Origin: Pseudogymnoascus destructans
Taxonomy: Eukaryota; Ascomycota; Leotiomycetes; Thelebolales; Thelebolaceae
NCBI RefSeq assembly: GCF_001641265.1
Contig: NW_020167536.1
Coordinates: 682,001 to 746,000 of the forward strand
Length of the DNA: 64,000 nucleotides
Direction of reading: 5' to 3'
Shown here in pieces: positions 9,110 through 19,048 of the stretch. Position numbers and translations under genes: made by a program. How positions within the stretch are numbered: the stretch's first letter is position 1; the number at the start of each line of letters is the position of its first letter. The notes below the pieces were generated by a model that did no database searches, was not told the origin of the DNA, and was given only the letters and a program-made list of their open reading frames with translations.

Positions 9110-10765
9110 ATGCCCCATAAAAACGATGAAAGCCAATTAGTGCTAGCTATCCAGGCTATGCAAAGCGACCCAAAGTTACGCCTTCGAGTTGCTGCTAGGA
9201 TCTATTCTGTGGACCACCGCAAGCTAGGTCGTCGTCTAGAAGGTGTACCTTCACGACGCGATATCCAAGCCAACTCACGGAAATTAACTAACCTAGAGGA
9301 GTCCGTCCTTGTTCAGTATATACTCGACCTAGCTGCCAAAGGGTTTCCTCCTCGGCTGTCTGTTGTTGAAGATATGGCAAGTCGACTACTTGCAACACGC
9401 GACGCGTCACGCGTTGGGTCGCGTTGGGCTTCAAACTTTGTTAAGCGGCGTGTAGAGCTCCAGACACGCTTTCAGCGCAAATACGACTACCAGAGGGCTA
9501 AGTGCGAAGATCCAGAAGTTATTAATGGCTGGTTTGAGCTTGTGCGTAACACAATTGCGAAATATGGTATCGATGAAGCAGATATCTACAACTTTGATGA
9601 GACTGGGTTTATGATGGGCGTTATCTCAACTGCTATGGTTGTAACAAGCTCAGACGGGCGGGCAAAAGCAAAGAAGGTACAGCCTGGTAATCGGGAATGG
9701 GTTACAGTAATCCAAGGCGTTAGTTCTCAAGGTTGGGCAGTACCACCATTTATCATTGTTGCAGGCAAAAACCACCTTACATCTTGGTATGAGAATAGTG
9801 GATTTTCAAGCGATTGGGTGATTTCTGTTACTGAAAATGGCTGGACTACAAACGAGAGAGGCATGGATTGGATTCAGCACTTTGAGAAGCATACAAAGGC
9901 CTGGAGTGTTGGTGGTTATCGCTTGTTAGTCCTTGATGGTCATGAGAGCCACCACTCAGATGAGTTTGAGGAGTACTGCAAGGAACACAACATTATTACG
10001 CTTTGTATGCCTGCTCACTCTTCTCATCTACTCCAGCCACTTGATGTTGGCTGTTTCGGCCCGTTAAAGCAGGCCTATGGTCGGCAAATTGAAGATATGA
10101 TGCAGGCTCATATTTCTCATATTACAAAGGATGACTTCTTTCCTGCCTTCCACACTGCATTTAACACTACAATGACGGAAAGTAACATTCGAGGCGGGTT
10201 CCGAGGGGCAGGGCTTCTTCCATTTGACCCTGAGAGAGTGATATCTACACTTGATCTTAAGTTAAGGACACCAACGCCTCCAAGCTCCCGCCCAGGTACT
10301 GCTCAACCTTGGGTTTCTCAGACACCAAACAACCCAATTGAAGCTATGTCACAGTCTACATTTATTAAAACTCGGATTTCACGCCATCAAAATAGCTCTC
10401 CAACCTCAATCTATGCAGCTGTTGACCAGTTTACAAAGGGTGCATCGCAAATAATGCATCAATTAGCACTGCTAAAGGGAGAGAACCAAAACCTACGACA
10501 GGCAAATGAAGTACTAAGCAAGCGCCGGAGAGCTAGGAAAACACGACTACAGCAAGGAGGATCACTTAGTCAACAAGGGGCGCAAGAGCTACAGGATGAG
10601 AGGGATGTTGTGCAGCAGGTAGAGCAGGAAATAAGGGCAAGCCGTGGTCGGAAGCCAAGGGAAGAAACCCGTGCCCGTCGCTGTGGCAAGTGTGGTGAGA
10701 CTGGGCACAATGCGCGCACGTGTCAGATTGTAATAGACACCTCTGAGGAAGAGGACTCCGAGTAG
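9110..10765 (+). CDS. pogo/Fot-type DDE transposase with C-terminal CCHC knuckle
   Basis: A single 551-codon ORF without breaks. Residues ~1-60 form a psq-type helix-turn-helix and ~70-130 a CENP-B-like DNA-binding part. The DDE_1 catalytic domain shows YNFDETGF (first Asp), LLVLDGHESHH (second) and LLQPLDVGCFGPLK (third, Asp in this family). The C-terminus has a coiled-coil-like stretch and then a zinc knuckle CGKCGETGHNARTC (~527-540) and an acidic end. With perfect TIRs and an open frame, the element could be mobile. The broken copy at 23355-24030 comes from a related element. Confidence 0.93.
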   Translation: MPHKNDESQLVLAIQAMQSDPKLRLRVAARIYSVDHRKLGRRLEGVPSRRDIQANSRKLTNLEESVLVQYILDLAAKGFPPRLSVVEDMASRLLATRDASRVGSRWASNFVKRRVELQTRFQRKYDYQRAKCEDPEVINGWFELVRNTIAKYGIDEADIYNFDETGFMMGVISTAMVVTSSDGRAKAKKVQPGNREWVTVIQGVSSQGWAVPPFIIVAGKNHLTSWYENSGFSSDWVISVTENGWTTNERGMDWIQHFEKHTKAWSVGGYRLLVLDGHESHHSDEFEEYCKEHNIITLCMPAHSSHLLQPLDVGCFGPLKQAYGRQIEDMMQAHISHITKDDFFPAFHTAFNTTMTESNIRGGFRGAGLLPFDPERVISTLDLKLRTPTPPSSRPGTAQPWVSQTPNNPIEAMSQSTFIKTRISRHQNSSPTSIYAAVDQFTKGASQIMHQLALLKGENQNLRQANEVLSKRRRARKTRLQQGGSLSQQGAQELQDERDVVQQVEQEIRASRGRKPREETRARRCGKCGETGHNARTCQIVIDTSEEEDSE

Positions 10766-10825
10766 TTTCAATTGATTTCTAATGTTGTGGTAGATTTATC
10801 GCAATGTTTGTCATGAGGGTAGATA

Positions 10826-10871
10826 ATTTTGGCGCTTTCGCTTGTTTGGCGCTTTCGCTATACATGTACGT
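10826..10871 (-). repeat. Right TIR of the nested pogo element
   Basis: Exact inverse of 9013-9058, followed by the TA duplication. Confidence 0.93.
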
Positions 10872-10873
10872 TA

Positions 10874-11219
10874 TAATATTTATCAAACTATAGTAATAAT
10901 TAATAGTAACGTTAGTAGCTGCTATTAATGCTTAATTAAACTCATATCAAATATAAGTCATAACTAATTGACTACTCTATGATCGATTTTGATTGAATAA
11001 TATGATATCACTTGTAAATATAATATCACGTGTAAATATAATCACGTGTAATTATTTAACAGTGTGTAAATGGAACTATTATAGTTATACTATTTTCAAC
11101 TTATACCTCAAAATGCATGTACAGTAACACTTAATAGTAACGTTATTAATATTCGATTGCACTTAAAGCTATTCCTAATAACATATCATGTGATGACATG
11201 TGGTGGCCCCCACTTATAA
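10874..11219. other. A/T-rich non-coding part of the hAT element
   Basis: No gene is seen. It contains motif pairs at 10892/10905 and 11123/11136 and three TATCACGTGTAA-like words near 11020-11055. Confidence 0.5.
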
Positions 11220-11507
11220 TGTAAAAGACTGGACTGGACCGGACTGTTCTTAGGAAAGACCGAACGGTCTAGTCTTTTAAACAGTCCTCAATTTTCGCAA
11301 ACAGTCCACACTCTAAAAAAAGACTGGACTATTATCAGTCCGGTCTTTTAAAGGGACCTCAACTTTAGCAAACAGTCTACACTCTAAAAAAAAGACTAGA
11401 ATGTTATCAGTCCGGTCTTTTTGTCTCACGGTCCAGTCCTAAAAAAAAAGACTGGACCGTAAAACAGTCCTCACTCAACATTAAAAGACCGGACCGGACC
11501 GGACCGT
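11220..11507. repeat. Right subterminal repeats of the hAT element
   Basis: AAAAGACTGGACTGGACCGG words alternate with their complements (CAGTCCGGTCTTTTAAA) and with AACAGTCCACACTCTAAAAA units about 70 bp apart (near 11305 and 11377). The composition matches the left subterminal block although unit order and length differ. Confidence 0.75.
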
Positions 11508-11517
11508 GGCCAGTCTA
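11508..11517 (-). repeat. Right terminal inverted repeat of the hAT element
   Basis: GGCCAGTCTA is the inverse of 2244-2253 and is followed by the TTCTCAAA duplication. Confidence 0.88.
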
Positions 11518-11525
11518 TTCTCAAA
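11518..11525. repeat. Right target-site duplication of the hAT element
   Basis: TTCTCAAA, identical to 2236-2243. Confidence 0.92.
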
Positions 11526-12755
11526 GCATCAGCCGACTTCTGCGCCTCCACCGCCTCCACCTCCTCCCCCCCCGCCTCCCTCATCGTTGAATCTATCTAC
11601 CTCTCGGGTCCAAAAGCCTCCAAAACATGTACAGCCAGCCTATCCACCAGGCACAATAGGCATTGGGATAGAGACGGAATTCCTGCTTGTAGCCCGTGAC
11701 AAAAGTCTCAACAGAGAGAACATTCGGGATTTCTCACGAGTCATAGCCTCTACATACAACCAGTTCATAAATGAAAAAGTCGACAAACATCCTGGGATGC
11801 ACAACGCTATCAACGAGTCTTACCTTGGTGAGCGTTACTCTGAGTGGTCACTTGACTCTGACTCTACAATTGAGACGCCGAATAAGAATCAGGCACCATG
11901 TGAGTATCCTTCTCACAGCGTTTAAAATATTTTAAATGCACTAACATAATATTTAGGGGGACTTGAGAATATCTCGCCAATCTTTCGCGCATATGAGAAC
12001 TCTATTTGGCAAAATCATGTTGCGGCCATGTGGAGTCATTTGGAGGCGAGGTATAATATCACCTCGAATGACAGCTGTGGCACTCACGTGCATATTTCTC
12101 TTATTGAGGGATACTCTCTTTCTGCCCTCAAGCGGATTTGCCAGTCAATTATTTACTTTGAACCTGCTTTTGAAGCAATCCTCCCAAGGGCGCGCCTTGG
12201 AAATGAGTACGCAAGAAGCAATTGGCTTGATAACCCCAACTTTGGATACAAGCGCTTATCCCGACGGGAAAGCATGGTTGTCATTGAGAAATGTACAAGT
12301 GTCCGGGAGCTTGTACTACTGACCCCAACCACGATAAGTTCTTTGGGTGGAATTTCCTCTATCTCCTTGAAACCCCTAAAGGAACCATTGAATTTCGTCG
12401 TGGTGCAGCAAGCACGTCTATCCGCGATGTCTTTATGTGGGTGGAGCTTGCAATGTCGTTTGTACAAGCTTCCATCAAACATGGTCACTCAGACAAGATT
12501 TCAAAGATCCCCGCTACAGTTGGAGGGTTGAAGTGGTTTATTGAAGCCGCACAGCTCCCACAGCAACCAGGCTTGTTTGACACCAGGTATATAAACCTGT
12601 TACTTGACAGCGTGGGTCCTAAATTGACTCGGGAGCCGAAGCCTATGGGGAAACTCTCCCCAGACAAACTTCGCAAGTTACAGACGAAGAAAGATGAGGA
12701 CAAGAGGAAGAACGTTATGTTGGCAAAGATATCACAGCCTCCATACTGGGGATAG
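11518..12755 (+). pseudogene. Amidoligase-like gene, split from its start codon and frameshifted
   Basis: The body encodes a protein of the putative amidoligase (Amidoligase_2) family, an ATP-grasp/glutamine-synthetase-like fold seen in many fungi. Motifs are IGIGIETEFLL near the start, then CGTHVHISL, and GTIEFRRGAAST. An intron lies at 11900-11956 (GTGAGT..TTTAG). Upstream is a long proline run (APPPPPPPP) after SKHQPTS. The true ATG is at 2227, across the hAT element. A GTG-initiated frame from 11506 is an accident of the TIR. A second break is a one-base loss near 12325: ELVLL is followed by DPNHDKFFGWN only after changing frame. The gene is therefore probably dead for two reasons, although a downstream start cannot be excluded. 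Confidence 0.8.
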
Positions 12756-13499
12756 TTTCTTTTTTCCTCGTTGTTTTTTCATTATTTCGTGAGTCAGTTT
12801 TTGGCCAGTCATGTAAATTATCACTGTCTCTGAAATTATAGTACCCAAGAATCAAGCTCATCGTCTTATATTAACTCCCAAAGGTATGCGCTAAATGCCC
12901 ACTAAGAAGACTCCAAACATCTCCAGCGAACAACACGACTGAGATTACATATTTAGTCTAAGTAGTGGTGTTTAGGCTGCTGAATCCAGCAGCTTCCGGT
13001 ACCCGGAGATTATCACACGATTTTGTGTGGAGTTCTCCGTTGGCCGGAACTTACCTCCAACAAACGTCGCCCCTTGTCTAACTCACGTGAGCTTCGTAAA
13101 TGTAGTCACCGCTTTATATTCTGCCATAACTTAGTCTCTTGTGATTTTGATGTGGATGACGATCGCCATAAGCGCGCTCCTGAGAGCTGGCGAAATCTTC
13201 AGTGCAACACCACCAACGAAGTAGATGTATCTGCGGGCCCTCTGCACATGGCTGACCAAGGATTATAACCAGAATATGATATATTTTTTATACAGCTCCC
13301 AGTGCCCGTGTATATTCTGCAAAGATCTCATGCACCTCAGGCCGTGGTTCTAGAAATATTGGGATCCAACTATTACGCCATTCTCCATCAAACGAACAAG
13401 TGTAGGCTGCTTTGCAATATTCCCAATAGTCAGGATACCATCCAGAATGGGCCCAGTCAACGACCGCAAGTATATAATATGAAAGTATTTATTTCCTCT
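12756..13499. other. Intergenic, nothing recognised
   Basis: The 3' flanks of two convergent genes or remnants. Small open frames at 13023-13268 and 13302-13523 lack any codon or motif signal. Confidence 0.5.
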
Positions 13500-15423
13500 T
13501 CACCACAACATAAAGGGACATAGTTTCATGAACTCGCTTTCTTCAAATAGGCCGTCCTTCAATTCGGGTCTCAATTTATCCTTCAGAGCAATCGCGCGAG
13601 ATTTACAAGCTTGACTATCTGTTGGCCTGCCGTTCTCATCATATAGAACACTCAGCTTGTAACTAGCTCTTGCGAGCTGTCCTTCGGCCTCAGTTAAGGT
13701 TTCAGATATGGCTACTAGTTGCTTGAGAAGCTCGCTATTTAGTGTAAGCCTGCATATACCAGGAAGCTGGGAGAAATCTAAAAACTTACATTGCAGAAGA
13801 TACACACCCCTGACGGACAAGCATATCTGCTACATCATACAACGAATCACAAGTCTTCAGTCTATTTCCGTGTAATTTCTGTCGGAACGTAAGAGCTTTC
13901 GAGGCAAGCCGCATTGCGTCGTCGAGCGAGCCCTGAGCTAGGCGTATGCGAGAAAGCAAGACCATGTTGCCAACATAACGAGTATTTCCAGTATTTATAA
14001 AACTCTCATCTGTAAAATCCTTTAGGGCTGGGCACTTTCTCATGATATCCTCAGCCTCATCAGGCTTCCCCATTCGTAGAAGCAAACTTGACATATTGCT
14101 ATAGGTGTTGTCAATTCTGGTATCCGCGCGGAGACGAATTGTTAGGGCCTTTTCATGTGTAGAATATGCTTTTTCTAGGTCACTATCTCTGTGTATGAAA
14201 TTGCAATATTGTTCAAACTAGATGCAATGAGCGGGTCTTTAGATCCTACTAGCTTCTGTCGAATCTCGAGTGCAGTGTTGAATGGGATAAGGGCGCTGGA
14301 TGGGTTGTTCATGTCGAGGTCAATCAGTCCAGACAAGTCAACCGCACTCGCAAAGGCCAGAGTTGTCTTATCCTCAAAAGTTTCAAGTGCTGTACTAATA
14401 AAGTCTCGGGCCACATTGTACCATTCTCGTTCGTAGAGATACCTATCACGGTAAGCAATCGAGGACTGGGTCATGGTGGGAATGCGAAGTAAACTTACCA
14501 GCTACACTGTAGAAGCAGTTCTCCATAGAGTTGTGCAGTTAAAGAATATATATTGTATCTTTTTGCTTGATTTACCAACTGATTGACATGTGGGAGGTAT
14601 TTCTCGCATTTTGCCCAAGTTTTGAATTGATGGCCAACGTCTTCACGCCAGGTGTTCGGGAATCCGCACGTAACAATGCGAACAGCAGCGTCAAAATACT
14701 TACTCTGGTCGCCTTTAGTGAGCCTTCGAGTAACAGCAGCTTGCACCAATCGATGAATTGACAGGACCGCATCATCAGTGCTCTTATCAATCAGGGCGGC
14801 TTGCAAAAGTGCTGCTTCCGCATCACCAAGACTACTTCTATTAGCTCGCTGCAAAGTACGGTTTTCTGGGAAGTAAAATTCTCACTCCATTTCATCCGAA
14901 AGAAAATCAAATTCCTCGTCCCAATTTGGAAGCTTTGACCCTTCAACAAGTATCGCTTCATCGATTGCATCTGGTTCTAGGAACGCCAACACATTGAGCA
15001 GCGTACAGGAGTCACCTGACAGCTTGCTGAACGACATCTCCCAGACTGTACTCAACGTGTGTTCATACTCGTTAAATCCTGTTTTTCTAGAATCAATCTT
15101 TGCCGCATTGCGCTCGTAAAGAGCAAGGAACTCTTGTAATGGACATTTCCGTTGAGTTATAAACCCCCCAATTTGATTAAGTGCTAAAGGTAGACCACCT
15201 AAAGCTTGCGTAATTTCTCTGGCCTTTTCTTGATTTGAAGATAGGTTGGAATCGAGTCCAACTAAGCGGAGGAGTACATTGGAACCAGTAATGTCGTCAA
15301 ATGGCTGAACGTGGAATCCTGTTTCAGCGAGACTATGAGCAGAATTGAAATCGCGAGACGTGAGCAGAACAGAGCCATGGATATTTCCGGGCCATGCTCG
15401 ACGTAATCTTGTGACTAGTGCTA
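13500..15423 (-). pseudogene. NB-ARC/TPR NLR-like gene remnant
   Basis: Reading down from about 15420, the frame shows GSVLLTSRDFNSA (RNBS-B-like) and QALGGLPLALNQIGGFI (the GLPL motif), then a winged-helix-like part (WEMSFSKLSGDS), then IHRLVQAAVTRRL and a chain of TPR-like repeats (for example SLNNIAISY, ADMLVRQG). This is the NB-ARC plus kinesin-light-chain-type TPR layout of fungal NLRs, which sense non-self or stress. The P-loop part is missing: the homology stops where a MITE begins. There is an in-frame TGA near 14875, and the TPR part is in several frames (14495-14854, 14175-14474, 13786-14094, 13500-13820). Some of these may be introns (GTAAGT near 14500), others frameshifts. Confidence 0.7.
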
Positions 15424-15438
15424 ACCTCTTAACAGATC

Positions 15439-15671
15439 ATAGAGTGTTATAAGACCCTCTGCCTTTAGCACTATGTGCCTGTTTAAGCATCTACTTAGGC
15501 GGTTTAGCTTGCCTAAGGACTAGTAGCGATGGAACGCTACTCTGTCCTCTGTTAGGCATGTCTACACATTTGTGAGCCTGTCGCTACATACTTTGTAGTC
15601 GCTGTCTTGCTCACAAATGTGTAGAAATGCCTACAAGAGTGCTAAAGGCAGAGGGTCTTATAACACTCTAT
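15439..15671. mobile_element. MITE copy 1 with long inverted ends
   Basis: TAGAGTGTTATAAGACCCTC... at the left end is the inverse of ...GAGGGTCTTATAACACTCTA at the right end, with more than 30 bp of complementarity. The middle has further inverted words (CACATTTGTGAGC / GCTCACAAATGTG). There is no coding capacity. It truncates the NLR remnant. Confidence 0.8.
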
Positions 15672-15678
15672 AGATCAT

Positions 15679-15877
15679 AGAGTGTTATAAGACCCTCTGC
15701 CTTTAGCACTATGTGCCTGTTTAAGCATCTACTTAGGCGGTTTAGCTTGCCTAAGGACTAGTAGCGATGGAACGCTACTCTGTCCTCTGTTAACATGTCT
15801 ACACATTTGTGAGCCTGTCGCTACATACTTTGTAGTCGCTGTCTTGCTCACAAATGTGTAGAAATGCCTACAAGAGC
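15679..15877. mobile_element. MITE copy 2, right end missing
   Basis: A near-identical second copy follows in the same orientation. It lacks a short stretch (TAGGCATG becomes TAACATG) and loses its right TIR after CCTACAAGAG, where unrelated sequence begins. Confidence 0.75.
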
Positions 15878-16517
15878 GAGAGCAGAGGAACCAGTTTGGA
15901 TTAACTCTACCTATAGTAGAGTCCTATCTATTATACGTATGTACATCCCTATTGTCCTCCCCCTAATTCCCCTCCTAATTCCCCCTCTGCTACTCATCGC
16001 TAGCATCTATGTGACATTGTCGTTAACAGTGCTAACCTTGGACTCTAGGTCCTCGAGCCGCTTCTCGACAGCAGTCGTCAGATGGTGGCTATCCACAACA
16101 GGAATTGATACAGTAAGATGCACAGTAAGATGCACTACTTGACCATTATTTACCCCTCTCCGAAACAACATGTGTCGCCCCCTTTTTATGCGCGAATAGC
16201 CAAGCCATGTGTCGCGTGTTACTCGGGGTACGTGCGGCTGGCAATGGGGTGCCATAGTGTCTGGGCGCCCATGGTTTCTTCAGGGACGAGTACTTGTAGC
16301 GGCGAGCCCGCACACTTTTTGCGAGACACATCTGAATCAAAAGCCCTGAGAGCCAACTGTCACCGACGCCCCCTTGAACCCCATGTCGAGCTGCCGCCCG
16401 CCACAGTCGATCCATATTCTGATAGTTTGGGTTTTCGAAGGATGCGTCAAACCGAATGTGTGGGCGAGTCAGTCGGTGGCGATTCAGTGGAATGGCGGTT
16501 TAACTCCGTCGCTGAAT
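15878..16517. other. Intergenic, nothing recognised
   Basis: Only overlapping short frames without motifs. The last part is the 3' flank of the membrane protein gene. Confidence 0.4.
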
Positions 16518-17534
16518 TCACGGGGAGGCGTGCGGGGGTGAATCGGACGTGACCCTTGAGGTGCTGGAGAGGGAGGTGTCTCCTTCTAGCATGTTGTTGC
16601 GGTCGGAGTGTTCGAACACGGCGATTGAGACATCTTCGGGGCACATGTGGGGTGGCGGAGGATGTTGGCGCATCGACGGATTAGGATTGTCCGCATGGGT
16701 GATATCAGAGGTGACTTGAACGGTATCGACGAATTCGCTAATGTCTTGAGGCTCGGGCTTGCCACCGCGACGGTTGGCAATGCGCACGAGCTTGCCGAGA
16801 ACGAAGAATTCGAGTTTCAACTTGATGCTGTATATCAAGCCCTTGAGCGTTGTTTGATAGGTGAACAGGTTCGAATATTGTGTGGCGATGAGACCGATGT
16901 CCATGAGAATGAAAACGAAGTTGATGCCAACAAGTTGGAGGAGAATGCTTCCGTTCTCTCCCTCCAGGTTAAACTTTAACATCTCTCGCGTCCCGTATAT
17001 GTAAAGACCTGATATGATGATCTCTTGGATGCTAACGCCTATTATCTCAATCTTCTCCATGATGATATAGCCACCCAGAAATTTTTGGGAGCTCGAGAAG
17101 TTGGAGCCATATGTGAGAACGGTGGTCGGAACTAAAAGCAGGAATATGTTCGTGATGATCATGCACAGGACAAAGCGGGGGATCCTCTTGTCCCAGACGA
17201 CGAAATGCAGTCTGGAATACAGAACGAATGACTGGCCAATAATCATTGTCCACCAGCCAATAGTGGTGATAGTGACTGGCACCCATGTTGCTGTCGTGAG
17301 TTCGAAATCCTTAATCAGGTAACCGATAGAGTGCACCAGAACTCCTATTATGGTTGTAATCAACAAGCTCCAGAAATAAGTCCCTTGATACTTTTTGAAG
17401 GTGAACAATATGAGGATAATTAGCTCGATGGAATTGTACCAAGTAACCCCTATAAACGCCCCAAGGGTAGCAATAACACCCCTACTATTGCCCGTGTACC
17501 CACCTCGAATCCCTTGTCCCACGTCCCAGGTCAT
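16518..17534 (-). CDS. Seven-helix fungal integral membrane protein (DUF7703-like)
   Basis: 338 aa with about seven hydrophobic helices, followed by a polar cytosolic tail from about residue 255 (RRGGKPEPQDISEF). The start MTWDVGQGIRGGYTGNS and the segments WWTMIIGQSFVLYSRLHFVV and LLVPTTVLTYGSN resemble a fungal membrane-protein family of unknown function, distantly like PTH11/SAT-type proteins. I name it DUF7703-like from memory of the pattern, not from a search. The ORF is open throughout without an intron. The open frame continues upstream of the chosen ATG (FNPACE), so the start could lie further up. Confidence 0.65.
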   Translation of the reverse strand: MTWDVGQGIRGGYTGNSRGVIATLGAFIGVTWYNSIELIILILFTFKKYQGTYFWSLLITTIIGVLVHSIGYLIKDFELTTATWVPVTITTIGWWTMIIGQSFVLYSRLHFVVWDKRIPRFVLCMIITNIFLLLVPTTVLTYGSNFSSSQKFLGGYIIMEKIEIIGVSIQEIIISGLYIYGTREMLKFNLEGENGSILLQLVGINFVFILMDIGLIATQYSNLFTYQTTLKGLIYSIKLKLEFFVLGKLVRIANRRGGKPEPQDISEFVDTVQVTSDITHADNPNPSMRQHPPPPHMCPEDVSIAVFEHSDRNNMLEGDTSLSSTSRVTSDSPPHASP

Positions 17535-19022
17535 TTCACAGGCAGGATTAAACCATCGGTCATAGGGTGCGGCGAGGAAGATTGGATGGAGTAGGTTGCG
17601 AGCGCCGCGTAGCTCGAGACCAGCGCGAGCGCAGTTGTTGCAAAAAACTCTGAGTTTAAGGCTGGTTATTTGGGCGAAAAATATTCGTTCCCCCGCACCA
17701 CGTTCAATCAGTGGTGAGTGTCGTCATTGGTGCCTCCCACCTTTAATAAGAAACGGAGGAACCGATGTCATCGGACCCCGAAATATGTCAAACGGTGCGA
17801 GGTCCGCATAGCGCAACACCATTTATTTACTCAACAACGGTGCCAACGCTCACTAATTGGGGAAAGTTGTATTCAATGTGTAGAGAGTACCATGGACTCT
17901 AATTTCTTAAGTCAACTAACCAAATGATGAACGATATTTTGAAAACAGCGCTGCATCCAGCAACCATGCACAGGAGGCTGGTGGTTGGGCCGGAACAATA
18001 TAATCCTAGGCCCTTACCTCCTGCATATAGAACCAACATATCCCTTGCTACATATATGCACGCTGTTGATGAACCAACAATGAATCCCTTGTGCAGGGCT
18101 CGGTCCTCCCGAAGGGCCTCCCCGACTCGGCATAATTTGTTTGCTTTTCAAAGGTCTAAATTACGATTACGTATTAGACGAAACATCCTAATGATCTAAG
18201 CTCCTGAAGAAGGCTTGTTGAGCACAACACGGCGAGTCAGCCATTGATGTGATATGTGTTGTTGGAAACATGCGCATCGAACTCGTGTGATAGCGACCCC
18301 CAGATGCTTGATCCAGGGGATAGGCTCGGAATTACGTGCCTCCAAAGCTTCCTCGCTCTTACGCGAGGGAGGAACACGGCTGGCACAATGTTTGCCTAAC
18401 TTCGGGCATTAGCCGCAAGGGTCAATACTGTTGTGCATCAGACTATACCCCGAAAGAGCTACAATGCAGCTCGAAAGGTATCGACGCGCATATCCAACCA
18501 TGGCGCAGCCCCTTGTGGTTGTCGTCTCGCAATCCCAGCACCCAGCTGGGGTACATGAGAACCCATCCATTACGGCTGAACGTCAGGCGTATTCTACGGA
18601 AATTCAGCTCGCGCAGTTCCCAGCGACATCGTAGCGCCAGTTAGCGTGCAGTTGAAGCTATGGACGTCGCCGATTCAATGCTATGTTTGCCGTATATTCT
18701 TCGGCGCAGGCCCGGTTTTATATTTGAGAGCGGCTCGGGTACGGGAAGTCTCCCGGTCCTAAGCAATCGCGGCGGGGTTGCGAGGTCTTCAGGGAGCTAT
18801 TCTGCTTGGCAGTGTCGCATTGGGCCTACTACAGGTGCCATTCTGTTGGTATCGCTGGGTACTGCAGGAGATGTGTGTGCCAGTTCGCCCCAGCCCCCCT
18901 CTGAGTCGAGGGTATACAAATGGTTGCCATATCCCCAGGTTGGTTCTTCTGTCGATACTCTATGTGGAACACTACTGAAAGTCCGTTCAGTGAATTTAAT
19001 CCCAATTTGTTAAAATCTTAAA
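17535..19022. other. Intergenic, nothing recognised
   Basis: About 1.5 kb with scattered short frames (for example 17924-18199 and 18336-18644). None shows a domain or a consistent frame. No tRNA could be seen. Confidence 0.45.
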
Positions 19023-19048
19023 TTGGCCTGTTATAACATTGTCGATAT

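Larger units (their letters stand above)
9013..10871 (+). mobile_element. Complete pogo-type transposon nested in the hAT element
   Basis: It is bounded by perfect 46-bp inverted repeats and a TA duplication (9011-9012 and 10872-10873), as expected of the pogo branch of Tc1/mariner. It carries one intact transposase gene. It contains none of the 13-bp-spaced motifs that mark the surrounding hAT element, so it is a later insertion. Confidence 0.93.
2654..11143. repeat. Dispersed 13-bp-spaced AGTAACG motif pairs (16 loci)
   Basis: Head-to-tail copies of AGTAACG(G/C), or its complement (G/C)CGTTACT, occur with start-to-start spacing of exactly 13 bp. First-copy/second-copy starts are: 2654/2667, 2947/2960, 3442/3455, 4394/4407, 5206/5219, a six-copy array at 5935-6007, 6087/6100, 6411/6424, 6622/6635, 6693/6706, 7662/7675, 8051/8064, 8172/8185, 8949/8962, 10892/10905 (first copy degenerate) and 11123/11136. 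All lie in non-coding DNA of the hAT element and none in the nested pogo. Spacers differ between loci but often repeat within one (for example TATAT at 2654, CTAGA at 5206). Outside the element I found only single, unpaired cores. Confidence 0.85.
2244..11517 (-). mobile_element. Complete 9.3-kb cargo-carrying hAT transposon
   Basis: The element is defined by TAGACTGGCC at its left end, the inverse GGCCAGTCTA at its right end, and the identical 8-bp duplication TTCTCAAA on both sides. Just inside each end lie G/C-rich repeats built from GGACTGGACCGGACCG-type words. Inside, in order, are the hAT transposase (minus), a non-coding region with a motif array, a gene for an acidic protein (minus), a histone H3 variant gene (plus), and a nested pogo element (plus). 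All three non-pogo genes appear to be intact. Without the pogo insertion the element would be about 7.4 kb. Its insertion split an amidoligase-like gene between codons 3 and 6. The strand given is that of the transposase. Confidence 0.9.

Noticed and set aside
2244..11517. Starship-type giant element
   Set aside because: No tyrosine-recombinase captain is seen; the 8-bp duplication, TIRs and hAT transposase explain the element.
11506..11925. Intact amidoligase start at a GTG in the transposon end
   Set aside because: The true ATG is at 2227. GTG is not a normal fungal start, and the downstream frame is broken near 12325.
16007..16552. Small ORFs between the MITEs and the membrane protein gene
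   Set aside because: Several frames overlap on both strands with no sign of selection or known motifs.
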